Of a stretch of 64,000 nt of DNA, positions 52,421 to 61,559 are shown piece by piece (the stretch's first letter is position 1; each line of letters begins with the position of its first letter). The translations under genes were made by a program, and so were the position numbers. The notes under the pieces were generated by a model. The model had not been told where the DNA came from, did not search any database, and saw nothing but the letters and a program-made list of their open reading frames with translations. The DNA comes from Allorhizobium undicola ORS 992 = ATCC 700741 (lineage in GTDB: Bacteria; Pseudomonadota; Alphaproteobacteria; Rhizobiales; Rhizobiaceae), in contig NZ_JHXQ01000001.1 in assembly GCF_000621665.1 (NCBI RefSeq), positions 62,001 through 126,000 on the forward strand. The letters are read 5' to 3'.

Positions 52421-53677
52421 TCACGCCGCCGGTCTGCCATCGCCTGCGGGAGGCTGGTCGTTCATGAGCGCAGAGACTCCTTCCGTGCCCTGCATGGGAA
52501 GCGAGGAGGCCTGGAAGGCGCCCTTGTCAGGTGTGTCGCCGCTGCGGCGGCGCATCCGCCAGCCCGCATAGGCAGCGTAAAGGGCAAAGGAAAGCGCCAG
52601 ACTATAAAGCAGGCCGTCCGGTCCGGCATTTTCCATGATCGATCCTGAAATCAGCGGCCCCGTTACCGTTCCCAGGCCATAGAGAATCATGATGGCGCTG
52701 GAAAGCGTCACATATTCCGTTGGCTCGGCGAGATCGTTGGCATGGGCCACGTTGAGCGAATAGACGGGATAGAGAACCGTTCCGACAAAGAAGCCGCAAA
52801 TGTAAAGCGCAAGCGCCGAAAGCCCGCCCATGACAATCATCATGCCGCAGCACAGGACGCCGAAAACGCCTGCCGCGACCATGACCTTGCGCCTGTCCAT
52901 GCGGTCGGAGATCTTGCCGATCGGCATTTGCGCCAGCGCGCCCCCGGCCAGCACGGCCGCCAGAAGCGTGGCGCCTTCCATGGTCGAAAGGCCGATATTC
53001 TGGGTGTAGACGGCACCGAGACTGCTCCAGGTTCCCGAAAGCGCGCCTGATAGCAAAGAGCCGATAAAGGCAATGGGCGAACGGCGGTAAAGCTTGAGAA
53101 GATCGAAGCGCGCCTGCCCCAGCGGTGAGGGTGACTGGGCCGAGGAAAGCGCGGTGGGAAAGATCGCGCTCGAAAAAATCAACGCGCAGACCATGAACAG
53201 GGTCAGGCTTGTGACATCGCCGAAGGGCACGATATACTGGCCGCCAATGGAGCCCACGAGACAGGCGATCATGTAAACGGAAAAGACCGCGCCGCGATGT
53301 TCGTTTTGCACGCGCTCGTTCAGCCAGCTCTCGATGATGAGATAGCTTCCTGCCATGGCAAAGCCCGACAACGCGCGAAACACCGTCCAGGCGCGCCAGT
53401 CCACCATCAGCGCGCACAGAAGGATAGACACGGTGAGCAGGGTTATAAGGGCCGAGAAAACCCGCACATGCCCCACCCGCTGCACAAGGTAAGGCGTGAT
53501 GATGCAGGAACTGGTGAAGCCGAATGTGTAGCCGGTGGCGATCATGGAAATGGTCAGCGTGGACCAGCCCTCTGCCACGGCGCGAATGGGCAGCATGTAA
53601 TTCATCATGCCATAGCCGGTCATCATCAGCAGCGTGGAAAGCATCAGGGTCGCAATGGACGTCAGGCTGGCAAGCAT
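52421..53677 (-). CDS. Major facilitator superfamily transporter
   Basis: 418 residues from the ATG at 53675-53677; a longer frame upstream lacks family resemblance. Twelve membrane helices. The intracellular motif after helix 8 is PIGKISDRMDRRKVMV, with GSYLIIESWLNERV in helix 4, similar to the YcaD group. Substrate unknown. Convergent with the EamA gene. Confidence 0.85.
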   Translation of the reverse strand: MLASLTSIATLMLSTLLMMTGYGMMNYMLPIRAVAEGWSTLTISMIATGYTFGFTSSCIITPYLVQRVGHVRVFSALITLLTVSILLCALMVDWRAWTVFRALSGFAMAGSYLIIESWLNERVQNEHRGAVFSVYMIACLVGSIGGQYIVPFGDVTSLTLFMVCALIFSSAIFPTALSSAQSPSPLGQARFDLLKLYRRSPIAFIGSLLSGALSGTWSSLGAVYTQNIGLSTMEGATLLAAVLAGGALAQMPIGKISDRMDRRKVMVAAGVFGVLCCGMMIVMGGLSALALYICGFFVGTVLYPVYSLNVAHANDLAEPTEYVTLSSAIMILYGLGTVTGPLISGSIMENAGPDGLLYSLALSFALYAAYAGWRMRRRSGDTPDKGAFQASSLPMQGTEGVSALMNDQPPAGDGRPAA

Positions 53678-54447
53678 GGGCGTTTCATTCCCGCGTGGTA
53701 TCGGTTCCGGGCGTCGTGAAGGCGGCCGGGAGCCCGTTTGGCCTCCAGGCCAGAAGGCTTTGCCTGCGATAGGGCAAAAACACAAGAGACGGATGAACTG
53801 CCAAGGCCCATCCCTTTCCTGCGTTCTGTTGGCAAGCATTGAGCGCCTGCATGAAAGGCGCAGAAGGCTAAACTTCATTCTAAACGATTGAACTCATGCC
53901 TCATCCGGCCCCTGCGCGAGAAAATAATCAGCGCAGCGTCCGCGCATAGCTGCCATGCACGCCGGTCAAACGGATTTGCGACGAGAGCCTGTCTGCCCCG
54001 AAACCGGCAGATACGCATCTCCACGCAATATCGACGCACCTATAGGTTGCGTAAGTCTCCGCATTCAGTAGTGAAGATTAATATAGGCGGAATTTCCGGT
54101 TGTTTATTAACTATAACGAACGCCACGCCTGCGCCAGGTGCTGCAACATGCGGTCAAAGGCGGTTATTTCAAGAGGAAAATACAACCCATGAATGCTATT
54201 GATGCGTTTTTTGTAAAAGGATACAGCCTCAAAATTTTTGGAAAATCCATATATAAAAAGAGCAATACCGCAAGATATATTTCAACTATTTCATATTCAA
54301 TTTGCTTAAATAGTGTATAGGAGGCTTCAAAGCTGCAAGACAACCGTGCTATAGAATTTGGCAGGCGCGAATGGAAAAACAAAAAAGCTTGAAGACAGGA
54401 TATTTTGCCAAATATCTGCGAAATGTCATAGGGAATGCAAAAACAGA
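53678..54447. other. AT-rich intergenic region
   Basis: About 770 bases; the part from about 54050 to 54420 is clearly AT-richer than its surroundings. A small frame (54189-54323) is listed separately. No other gene, terminator or repeat was recognised. Confidence 0.4.
54189..54320 (+). CDS. Possible AT-rich small ORF
   Basis: 43 residues from ATG after AAGAGGAAA: MNAIDAFFVKGYSLKIFGKS and more, basic and aromatic, no membrane helix. Codon use is AT-rich, unlike all neighbours, suggesting foreign origin or non-coding sequence. No family recognised. Confidence 0.25.
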   Translation: MNAIDAFFVKGYSLKIFGKSIYKKSNTARYISTISYSICLNSV

Positions 54448-55308
54448 ATGGCGGTTTCATTAGAGAGACTTGTTTCGTCTCCGGATTTTACAAAAGCCAT
54501 GGTGGAGATGGCGCGGCGGCTGCAGCGGGATTGTCACAGTCATCCTCGCCTGACACGTGTGGTTGGTTCTCATCGCCGCTGGCTGCTCGCGCAGGTCATT
54601 TTCCTTCTGCAATCCCAGCCCGAAAGCGTCGGCGGCAAGGGAGGCCTTACAGCCGGACGTTTCAAGCAGATGGTGGTGGAGGCCGGGATCGCCAGCCGCA
54701 ACACCGCGCTGAGTTTTCTCCAGCATCTGGTTTTCTATCGGCTGCTCGTGGTGGAGACGGCCGAAAATGTTCGTCCGAGGCGCTATGTTCTGGCCGAGAA
54801 AAGTCTGGCGGCCTGGAAATGCTGGTTTCTGGTGACGATCGATGTGCTGGATGCCGTGGACGATGGCAATCGGCGAAAACTTTTCCGGGAAAGACCTGAG
54901 CTTTTTACGCTGACCCAAGTGGAAATGTCGCGGCGCTGCATCGAAGACAAGAGGTGGCGGGAGCCTTCAGAGCGTATTGGCCTGTTTCATTGGACGGAAG
55001 CAGGCATCCTCGTCATTCGCGATCTGCTGAGCCGCATCTCCGGTCTCGAACCTGTCGATGGCTGGTATGATATAGGCGATGCCGATCTGCCGGAACTGGC
55101 GGCGGCGCTGCTCATGTCCCGCACCCATTTACAGCGGCTCTATCGAAAAGCCGTGGATCAGGGTTGCCTTGCACCGAAGCCGGGCCTCAAAGGGCAGTTT
55201 CTGCTGTCAGAGGGATTTGTGCAGGAATATTGCCAATGGCAGGCAATACGCTTTGCGCATCTGGATGCGGCAATCGATGAAGCCGTGGCTTTCACCAGCA
55301 AGGCGTGA
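54448..55308 (+). CDS. Winged-helix-like putative regulator
   Basis: 286 residues if it starts at the ATG at 54448; ribosome site weak. An N-terminal helical region (FTKAMVEMARRLQRDCHSHP) is followed by a MarR-like helix-turn-helix pattern (GGLTAGRFKQMVVEAGIASRNTALSFLQHLVFYRLLVVE, then RPRRYVLAE). A second similar block, ELAAALLMSRTHLQRLYRKAVDQGCL, lies near the C-terminus. No signal peptide. Family not recognised with confidence; a transcription factor is the best guess. Confidence 0.6.
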   Translation: MAVSLERLVSSPDFTKAMVEMARRLQRDCHSHPRLTRVVGSHRRWLLAQVIFLLQSQPESVGGKGGLTAGRFKQMVVEAGIASRNTALSFLQHLVFYRLLVVETAENVRPRRYVLAEKSLAAWKCWFLVTIDVLDAVDDGNRRKLFRERPELFTLTQVEMSRRCIEDKRWREPSERIGLFHWTEAGILVIRDLLSRISGLEPVDGWYDIGDADLPELAAALLMSRTHLQRLYRKAVDQGCLAPKPGLKGQFLLSEGFVQEYCQWQAIRFAHLDAAIDEAVAFTSKA

Positions 55309-55903
55309 AAGTCTGGTTCAGAGCGGAATTGCAGAGGATGTCCGTGCGTCCGCATGATCGCGGGCGGCGCGGCGACATTCCGAGGAAAAGCTGACCGCCA
55401 TGCTGATGATGCTGAGAGTTTGGCGAAAGCTTTCGAGCGGGCGTGCGCGCATGTTTTTTGGACCTTGATGATGAAAGCACGGTGGATTTTGCCAAAGCCA
55501 ACCGGGCTTGTTTGAAACTTTTCCAGGAAATGCTTTTGTTTTTCCGCATTTCCGGTCGTAAAACTGAACGGAGTTTTGCGATACCAGCTCTACCGTGCGG
55601 TTCGTACCGCCTGACCGAAAATCAATGAGCCGCGGATTTGTTCCAGACGCATCCACGCGATTGCCGTCAATTGTTCTGCCGGGGAAATAGCTTTTACCTG
55701 ACTGCGGTCATTGCCGCGGAAAGCGGATGCAAGCCGGAGCGTCTCGAAATTGCTGTGCAGGGCATTACGGTTTCGGGTCATCTGTCCTGGTCCTTTACCT
55801 TTTCCTCCCAAGACAGCTCTAATATTGCATTGCAGCATGAAATTTACAATTGCCGCCCGCGAATGACTGTTATGCATTCGCGGCAGTTCCTGGTTAACGC
55901 AAT
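55309..55903. other. Gap without a recognised gene
   Basis: About 600 bases between convergent genes. Short frames on both strands have no ribosome site or family resemblance. A near-palindrome around GCCGCGAATG (about 55850-55890) may be the terminator of one neighbour. The region may hold decayed sequence. Confidence 0.35.
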
Positions 55904-56770
55904 TTAACAATTGCCGGTCGCTGATTCGCCGGCCCGGAAGGTGAGGAGGTCCTGCCAGGCCAGGGCCTTGGTGGCGGGGGCCAGCAGCAATTCCTGCGGA
56001 TGAAAGGTGGCAAGCGCCGGTACGACGTGGGATCCTGCCGCCACGTCGCGCCATTGGCCGCGCAAGGCATGGATGGTCGCATTCGCACCAAAGAAAAACC
56101 GCGCCGTGAAGTTTCCAAGCAAAAGCAGGGATTTGGGCTCTGTCAGGACAATTTGCCGCTCGATGAAAGGCCGGCAGATGGCCGCTTCCGCCGGAGAGGG
56201 AGGGCGGTCCCCCGGTGGCCGCCAGGCGATTGCAGTGGTGAGCAGCGCGTCCTGCCGCGTCAGGCCCGCAGCCGCCAGCATACGATCGAGCAGGGCGCCA
56301 GCCCGGCCGGAAAACGGCACGCCTTCGCGGTCGTCATCGGATGAGGGCATGGGGCCGACAATCATCAGGCCTGAGGCGGGATTGCCTTGCGCAAAAATCG
56401 TCGAGCGGGCGCTGACCTTGAGATTGCAACTGGTAAAGCCTTCAAGCGCCAGTTTCAGTTCGTCCAGCGTGCGGGCGCTTTCTGCGGCAAACCGGGCATC
56501 GGCAATGGCCTTGTCGTCGGGAATGGCAACAGGCGTTGACGGCAAAGGCCGGGAGACGGCTTTTTCCGCAGCTGCCGGGCCGGGCGAAGCTTGCGCCGGT
56601 GACGTCTCGCGACGGGAGGGCTGGCGCTGTCCGCGCGCCTGTTTTTCCGCAGCAAATTCCGCCACGCGATCCACGGACACATCTTCAAGCAGCCATTCCA
56701 CGCCCGCATCGGCGTGGAAGGAGAGAAGTGCCGCCAATTCGGCTGCGGACATGTCACCGGCCTGGATCAT
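55904..56770 (-). CDS. Uracil-DNA glycosylase, family 4 type
   Basis: 288 residues, start ATG at 56768-56770 after AAGGTGAG. N-terminal extension of about 95 residues, then the UDG core: FTSCNLKVSARSTIFAQGNP, GVPFSGRAGALLDRMLAAAGL, AIAWRPPGDRPPSPAE and FHPQELLLAP. Oddities: the usual GEAPG of motif A is replaced by GPMPS (LMIVGPMPSSDDD), so activity may differ. Removes uracil from DNA. It lies downstream of the Hsp70-like gene. Confidence 0.8.
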   Translation of the reverse strand: MIQAGDMSAAELAALLSFHADAGVEWLLEDVSVDRVAEFAAEKQARGQRQPSRRETSPAQASPGPAAAEKAVSRPLPSTPVAIPDDKAIADARFAAESARTLDELKLALEGFTSCNLKVSARSTIFAQGNPASGLMIVGPMPSSDDDREGVPFSGRAGALLDRMLAAAGLTRQDALLTTAIAWRPPGDRPPSPAEAAICRPFIERQIVLTEPKSLLLLGNFTARFFFGANATIHALRGQWRDVAAGSHVVPALATFHPQELLLAPATKALAWQDLLTFRAGESATGNC

Positions 56771-56823
56771 GCGCTCACCTTACAGGACGTCGCGTCCGCT
56801 TGGAACCGGTTTGACGGCCTGTG

Positions 56824-58119
56824 TCATGCCGCCGTCCACATGGCAATGTCATCGCGTTGGCCGATAAGCGCCAGTCCATGGGCAATGGAAACCAGTTCGC
56901 CACCCGTTTCGATCCGGCTGGCGTCGAAGCGGCGGGTGAAGATCTGGCGCACGGCAGGCACGAAGGATGTGCCGCCGGTCAGGAAAACCTTGTCGATTGC
57001 GCCTGTGTCCGTGCCGGTCTTTGCCAGCACGTCATCCAGCGCCTCTTCGATGCGCGCCACATCGCTGGCGATCCAGCTTTCGAAATCGGCGCGCTTCACG
57101 CTCCTGCGCCCGGCCTTGCCAAGCGGGCTGAAGTTGAATTCTGCCTCGTCGTCGCGTGAAAGCGCCATCTTGGTGGCGGAAACGGCCTGATAGAGCGGAT
57201 AGCCCTCGTCATGCTCGACGAGATCGATAAAGAGTTCGAGCTTTTCCGGCTCCAGCGATTGGCGCACCAACTGCTTGAGATCCTGAAATTCCCGCGATGT
57301 CTTGAAGACGGAAAGCTGGTTCCACCGGGAAAAGCTGGTGTAATAATTGCTCGGCACATCCAGAAGCTTGTCGAAACTCTTGAACTGGCTGTCCTTGCCG
57401 ATTTCCGGCGCCACCAGATGCTCGATGATGCGCGCATCGAACTGGTCGCCCGCAAGGCCCACGCCCGAATGGCCGACTGGAACGGCGGAAAGCTGCCCGC
57501 CCCGCCGCTCGAAGCGGATCAGGGAATAGTCGGTGGTGCCGCCGCCGAAATCGGCCACCAGCACCGTGGCATCCTGGGTGAGATGCTGGGCAAAATAAAA
57601 GGCCGCCGCAACCGGCTCATAGACATAATGGATTTCGGGAAAGCCAAGCCGCGTCAGGGCCTCGTTATAGCGCCGCAATGCAAGCTCCGGATCAGGCGAT
57701 GAGCCGGCGAAATGCACCGGCCTTCCCGCCACGATGCGCTTTGCCTGCCCCGGCCAGCCATCGCCCGCATAGGCTTCGAGCCGCTTGAGAAAGACTTCCA
57801 TCAGATCTTCGAACTCGAAGCGGCGGGCGTGAACCAGTGTGGCCTGAAACAGCGGCGAGGCGGCAAAAGTCTTGATCGACTGCAAAAAGCGGCATTCGCC
57901 CGGATTGTCGATAAACTGGCGGATCGCCGCCTGACCGGCTTCCACCTTCAGCGCCCTTGCGCCCAGCTGCGCATCTTTCATGAAGGAAAGGGCGGTGCGC
58001 ATACTGTCCGTCTCTCCGGCGGCAGAGGAGAAGCGCACCGAATGGGTGGTGGCGGCATCGTCTGCCAGGGCAAGCACGGTATTGGTCGTGCCGAAATCCA
58101 GTCCGAGGGCGTTGGTCAT
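56824..58119 (-). CDS. Hsp70-family protein (YegD-like)
   Basis: 431 residues from the ATG at 58117-58119. ATPase core only: phosphate 1 loop GLDFGTTNTVLAL, ADFGGGTTDYSL, and C-terminal LTGGTSFVPAVRQIF. No substrate-binding domain or EEVD end, so it is the short YegD type. Chaperone-like ATPase of unknown client. The downstream UDG gene starts 53 bases away. Confidence 0.88.
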   Translation of the reverse strand: MTNALGLDFGTTNTVLALADDAATTHSVRFSSAAGETDSMRTALSFMKDAQLGARALKVEAGQAAIRQFIDNPGECRFLQSIKTFAASPLFQATLVHARRFEFEDLMEVFLKRLEAYAGDGWPGQAKRIVAGRPVHFAGSSPDPELALRRYNEALTRLGFPEIHYVYEPVAAAFYFAQHLTQDATVLVADFGGGTTDYSLIRFERRGGQLSAVPVGHSGVGLAGDQFDARIIEHLVAPEIGKDSQFKSFDKLLDVPSNYYTSFSRWNQLSVFKTSREFQDLKQLVRQSLEPEKLELFIDLVEHDEGYPLYQAVSATKMALSRDDEAEFNFSPLGKAGRRSVKRADFESWIASDVARIEEALDDVLAKTGTDTGAIDKVFLTGGTSFVPAVRQIFTRRFDASRIETGGELVSIAHGLALIGQRDDIAMWTAA

Positions 58120-58159
58120 GCTGTCTATCCTGCAAAACGTCAAAAAAGCAGAGCGCCGA

Positions 58160-58252
58160 TGAAGCGGTGGCTCGCTTCATCGGCTCTAACTGTTTGTCTT
58201 TACGCATTTCCGGACGGAAAACCGGTTTCCACTTTTCCTGAAAATGCTCTAA
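58160..58252. repeat. Composite palindrome (RIME1-like, inverted)
   Basis: GAGCGCCGATGAAGCG...CGCTTCATCGGCTC arms, then GCATTTCCGGACGG...CCTGAAAATGC around GGAAAACCGGTTTCCACTTTTCC. Lies between the Hsp70-like gene and ilvE. Confidence 0.85.
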
Positions 58253-58268
58253 CGAAAGTGGGCGGTGA

Positions 58269-59372
58269 TCAGACGCCGGAAATGGGCTTTACCCACGCAT
58301 GGGCGTCGTTGCTCTGGCCGCGCTGAATGCTGACGAGGGCTTCGCGCAGCGTCTGCGTTACCGGGCCGGTTTCGCCGCCATTGATCGTGAAGGCGCCGCC
58401 GGGGAATTTCACCGTGCCGATCCCGGCAACCACGGCTGCCGTGCCGCAGGCAAAGGCTTCCTTCAGCTTGCCGCTGGCCGCATCCGCCTTCCAGTCCTCG
58501 AAGGAATAGGGGCGTTCATGCACCGTCATCCCCTTGTCGCGGGCAAGGGTAATCAGCGATTTGCGGGTAATGCCCGGCAGAATCGTGCCACCGAGGGGCG
58601 GCGTGACCAGCGAGCCGTCATCCATGACGAAGAAGACGTTCATGCCGCCCAGTTCTTCCACCCACTTATGCTCGGCGGCATCGAGAAACACCACCTGATC
58701 GCAACCCTGCGCCTGCGCTTCGGCCTGGGCAATCAGGCTGGCGGCATAATTGCCGCCGCACTTGGCAGCCCCCGTGCCGCCCGGCGCGGCGCGGGTGAAT
58801 TTTTCCGTGGACCAGATGGTGATGGGCTTTGCGCCGCCTTTGAAATAGGGTCCGACCGGCGAGGCGATGACGCAGAAAATATAATCCTTTGCAGGGCGCA
58901 CGCCCAGAAACGCCTCCGAGGCGAACATGAAAGGACGCAGATAGAGGCTGCCTTCCCCCTCGGGGATCCATTTGGCGTCGATCTGCACCAGCTTCTCGAT
59001 GGCTTCCAGGAAGGTTTCCTCGGCAATTTCCGGCATGGCCATGCGGCGGGCCGACTCGTTGAAGCGCCGCGCATTTTCTTCCGGGCGAAACAGCACAGCC
59101 CGGCCGTCGGCGGTGCGATAGGCCTTCATGCCCTCGAATATTTCCTGCGCGTAATGCAAAACAGAGGCCGCCGGATCAATGGCAAAGGGTGCACGCGCCG
59201 TGATCTCGCCATCGTGCCAGCCGCGATCCGCATTCCAGCGAATGACCGCCATATGATCGGAAAACAGGGTGCCGAAACCCAGATTTTCAAAGGCCTTGAG
59301 GCGATCGGCCTCCGGCATGGGATTGGCATTGGGGTTGAGGGCGAATTCTACGGATGCGGTGTTGACGGCCAT
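58269..59372 (-). CDS. ilvE: Branched-chain amino acid aminotransferase
   Basis: 367 residues from the ATG at 59370-59372. Class IV PLP fold of the eukaryote-like BCAT group: LHYAQEIFEGMKAYR, RFNESARRMAMP, the PLP lysine Lys204 in AAKCGGNYAAS, EELGGMNVFFV and ACGTAAVVAGIG. Last step of Leu/Ile/Val synthesis and first step of their breakdown. Confidence 0.93.
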   Translation of the reverse strand: MAVNTASVEFALNPNANPMPEADRLKAFENLGFGTLFSDHMAVIRWNADRGWHDGEITARAPFAIDPAASVLHYAQEIFEGMKAYRTADGRAVLFRPEENARRFNESARRMAMPEIAEETFLEAIEKLVQIDAKWIPEGEGSLYLRPFMFASEAFLGVRPAKDYIFCVIASPVGPYFKGGAKPITIWSTEKFTRAAPGGTGAAKCGGNYAASLIAQAEAQAQGCDQVVFLDAAEHKWVEELGGMNVFFVMDDGSLVTPPLGGTILPGITRKSLITLARDKGMTVHERPYSFEDWKADAASGKLKEAFACGTAAVVAGIGTVKFPGGAFTINGGETGPVTQTLREALVSIQRGQSNDAHAWVKPISGV

Positions 59373-59572
59373 GGCACTCAATTTCCGAAGCTTGATCTGT
59401 GCTGAGATTGTCCCGCTCTACTACCTGCTTTTAAAGGGATTACAAAGGAGAAATTCCAGCCGCGCCGCTGCTCGACACGCCCTTGGCAACATGCAAAGGC
59501 TCCCGTTTTTCCGGTGAGATGGACCTTCGCCTGCTTTTTGAGAGGCGCAGGTCCGTGCGGTCCCCTTCATCC

Positions 59573-59760
59573 CAGCATTACATGTTGGGATAAAGTGGAC
59601 CTTCGCCAGCTTTTTGAATGACGGAGGTCCGCGCGATCCACTTTATCCCAACATTACATGTTGGGATAAACTGGACCTTCGCCAGCTTTTTGAATGACGG
59701 AGGTCCGCGCGATCCACTTTATCCCAACATCACATGTTGGGATAAACTGGACCTTCGCCT
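59573..59760. repeat. 76-bp tandem/inverted repeat array derived from the 3' end of the ETF-QO gene
   Basis: CATGTTGGGATAAA starts at 59581, 59657 and 59733, a 76-base period. Each unit carries GGATAAA.TGGACCTTCGCC, a spacer AGCTTTTTGAATGACGG and the reverse GGTCCGCGCGATCCA/TTTATCC, so it folds on itself. The last unit is the native end of the neighbouring gene (codons for GEGPVYPNM). Confidence 0.85.
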
Positions 59761-61391
59761 CCTTGTGGCGGCACCCAGGTGATGTTCTGGTTCGGATCCT
59801 TGATGTCGCAGGTCTTGCAGTGGACGCAGTTCTGCGCGTTGATGACGAAGGTGTCGTTGCCGTCCTTCTCGACCCACTCATAGACCCCGGCGGGACAGTA
59901 GCGCGTGGAAGGCCCCGCAAAGACATCGTGTTCGGAACGCTTTTGCAGTTCCATGTCCTTGACCTTGAGATGAACCGGCTGGTCTTCCTCGTGATTGGTG
60001 TTGGAAAGGAAGACGGAGGAGAGGCGGTCGAAGGTCAGCACGCCATCCGGCCTGGGATAGTCGATCTTCTTGTGCTTGCTGGCCGGTTCGAGACATTCGG
60101 CGTCGATTTTTCCATGCGTCAGCGTGCCGAAGAGCGAAAGGCCGAAAAGCTGGTTGGTCCACATGTCGATGCCGCCCAGCGCCACGCCGATGGCCGTGCC
60201 GAAGCGCGACCAGAGCGGTTTGACATTGCGCACCCGCTTGAGGTCCGTGCCGATCGGGCTGTTGCGCCACTGGTTTTCAATCTCCACCGGCTCGTCATTG
60301 GCGCGGCCTGCGGCTATCGCCTCGGCAATGCTGTTTGCGGCCATGATGCCGGACAGCACCGCATTGTGCGAGCCCTTGATGCGCGGCACGTTGACGAAGC
60401 CCGCCGAACAGCCGATCAGCGCCCCGCCGGGGAAGGAAAGCTTCGGCACCGACTGGAAACCGCCCTCCGTAATGGCGCGCGCACCGTAGGAAAGCCGCTT
60501 TGCCCCCTCGAACGTGCCGCGAATGGCCGGATGCGTCTTGAAACGCTGGAATTCCTCGAAAGGATAGAGATAGGGGTTCTTGTAGTTCAGATGCACCACG
60601 AAGCCCACCGCCACCATATTGTCTTCGAGGTGGTAGAGGAAGGAGCCGCCGCCCGTCTTCATGTCCAGCGGCCAGCCGAAGGAATGCTGCACCAGCCCCG
60701 GCCTGTGATGTTCGGGCCGGACCTGCCACAGCTCCTTGATGCCGATGCCGAATTTCTGGACATCGCTATCGCTCGAAAGATTGAAGCGCGCGATCAGCTG
60801 CTTGGCAAGCGAGCCGCGCACGCCTTCGCCGATCAGCACATATTTGCCCAGAAGCGCCATGCCGCGCGTATAGTTCGGGCCGGGCTCGCCATTCTTCTCG
60901 ATGCCCATGTCGCCAGTGGCAACGCCGATGACGGCGCCCGCGTCATTATAAAGAATTTCGCTGGCGGCAAAGCCCGGATAGATTTCAACGCCAAGCGCCT
61001 CCGCATGGGCGCCCAGCCAGCGACAGACATTGCCGAGCGAGACAATGTAATTGCCGTGATTGTTCATGAGAGGCGGCATGAAGGCATTGGGCAGGCGCAC
61101 CGAACCGGCCGGTCCCAGAAACAGGAAATGATCGTCCGTCACCGGCGTCTTGAAGGGGTGATCGGCCTCTTCGCGCCAGCCGGGAATCAGCATGTCCACG
61201 CCAACCGGATCCACCACCGCGCCTGAAAGAATATGCGCGCCAACCTCCGCGCCCTTTTCCAGCACCACCACGGAAAGATCGGGATTGACCTGCTTCAACC
61301 GGATGGCGGCCGAAAGGCCTGCCGGTCCCGCACCGACGATCACCACGTCGAATTCCATGCTCTCGCGTTCGGGCAGCTCCATCTCGCTCAT
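59730..61391 (-). CDS. Electron transfer flavoprotein-ubiquinone oxidoreductase
   Basis: 553 residues from the ATG at 61389-61391 (GGAGACG upstream). FAD motif VVIVGAGPAGLSAAIRL, membrane-associated ubiquinone region, and C-terminal 4Fe-4S domain with YCPAGVYEW and NCVHCKTCDIKDP, ending in the conserved GGEGPVYPNM. Passes electrons from ETF to ubiquinone at the inner membrane. The stop codon borders the repeat array. Confidence 0.95.
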   Translation of the reverse strand: MSEMELPERESMEFDVVIVGAGPAGLSAAIRLKQVNPDLSVVVLEKGAEVGAHILSGAVVDPVGVDMLIPGWREEADHPFKTPVTDDHFLFLGPAGSVRLPNAFMPPLMNNHGNYIVSLGNVCRWLGAHAEALGVEIYPGFAASEILYNDAGAVIGVATGDMGIEKNGEPGPNYTRGMALLGKYVLIGEGVRGSLAKQLIARFNLSSDSDVQKFGIGIKELWQVRPEHHRPGLVQHSFGWPLDMKTGGGSFLYHLEDNMVAVGFVVHLNYKNPYLYPFEEFQRFKTHPAIRGTFEGAKRLSYGARAITEGGFQSVPKLSFPGGALIGCSAGFVNVPRIKGSHNAVLSGIMAANSIAEAIAAGRANDEPVEIENQWRNSPIGTDLKRVRNVKPLWSRFGTAIGVALGGIDMWTNQLFGLSLFGTLTHGKIDAECLEPASKHKKIDYPRPDGVLTFDRLSSVFLSNTNHEEDQPVHLKVKDMELQKRSEHDVFAGPSTRYCPAGVYEWVEKDGNDTFVINAQNCVHCKTCDIKDPNQNITWVPPQGGEGPVYPNM

Positions 61392-61559
61392 TTTCGTCTC
61401 CGTTCGGAAAGTCCGGCTTGTCTTTACTTCCTTGTCAAATGCCCGCGGGTTTGTCGAGCCGGACAGCGACATTCGCTTGCCCGAAATTTCGGCAGGCACT
61501 CATGAAGAGGCAGGATATATTCCGTTTACGTTCACGTCAATTTTTCTGTCGCATCATCT

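Noticed and set aside
54358-54447. Upstream TTG start for the winged-helix-like protein
   Set aside because: Added sequence is AT-rich, unlike the gene, and an ATG at 54448 is available.
59573-59760. CRISPR array or ncRNA cluster downstream of ETF-QO
   Set aside because: Repeat units have identical spacers and derive from the gene end.
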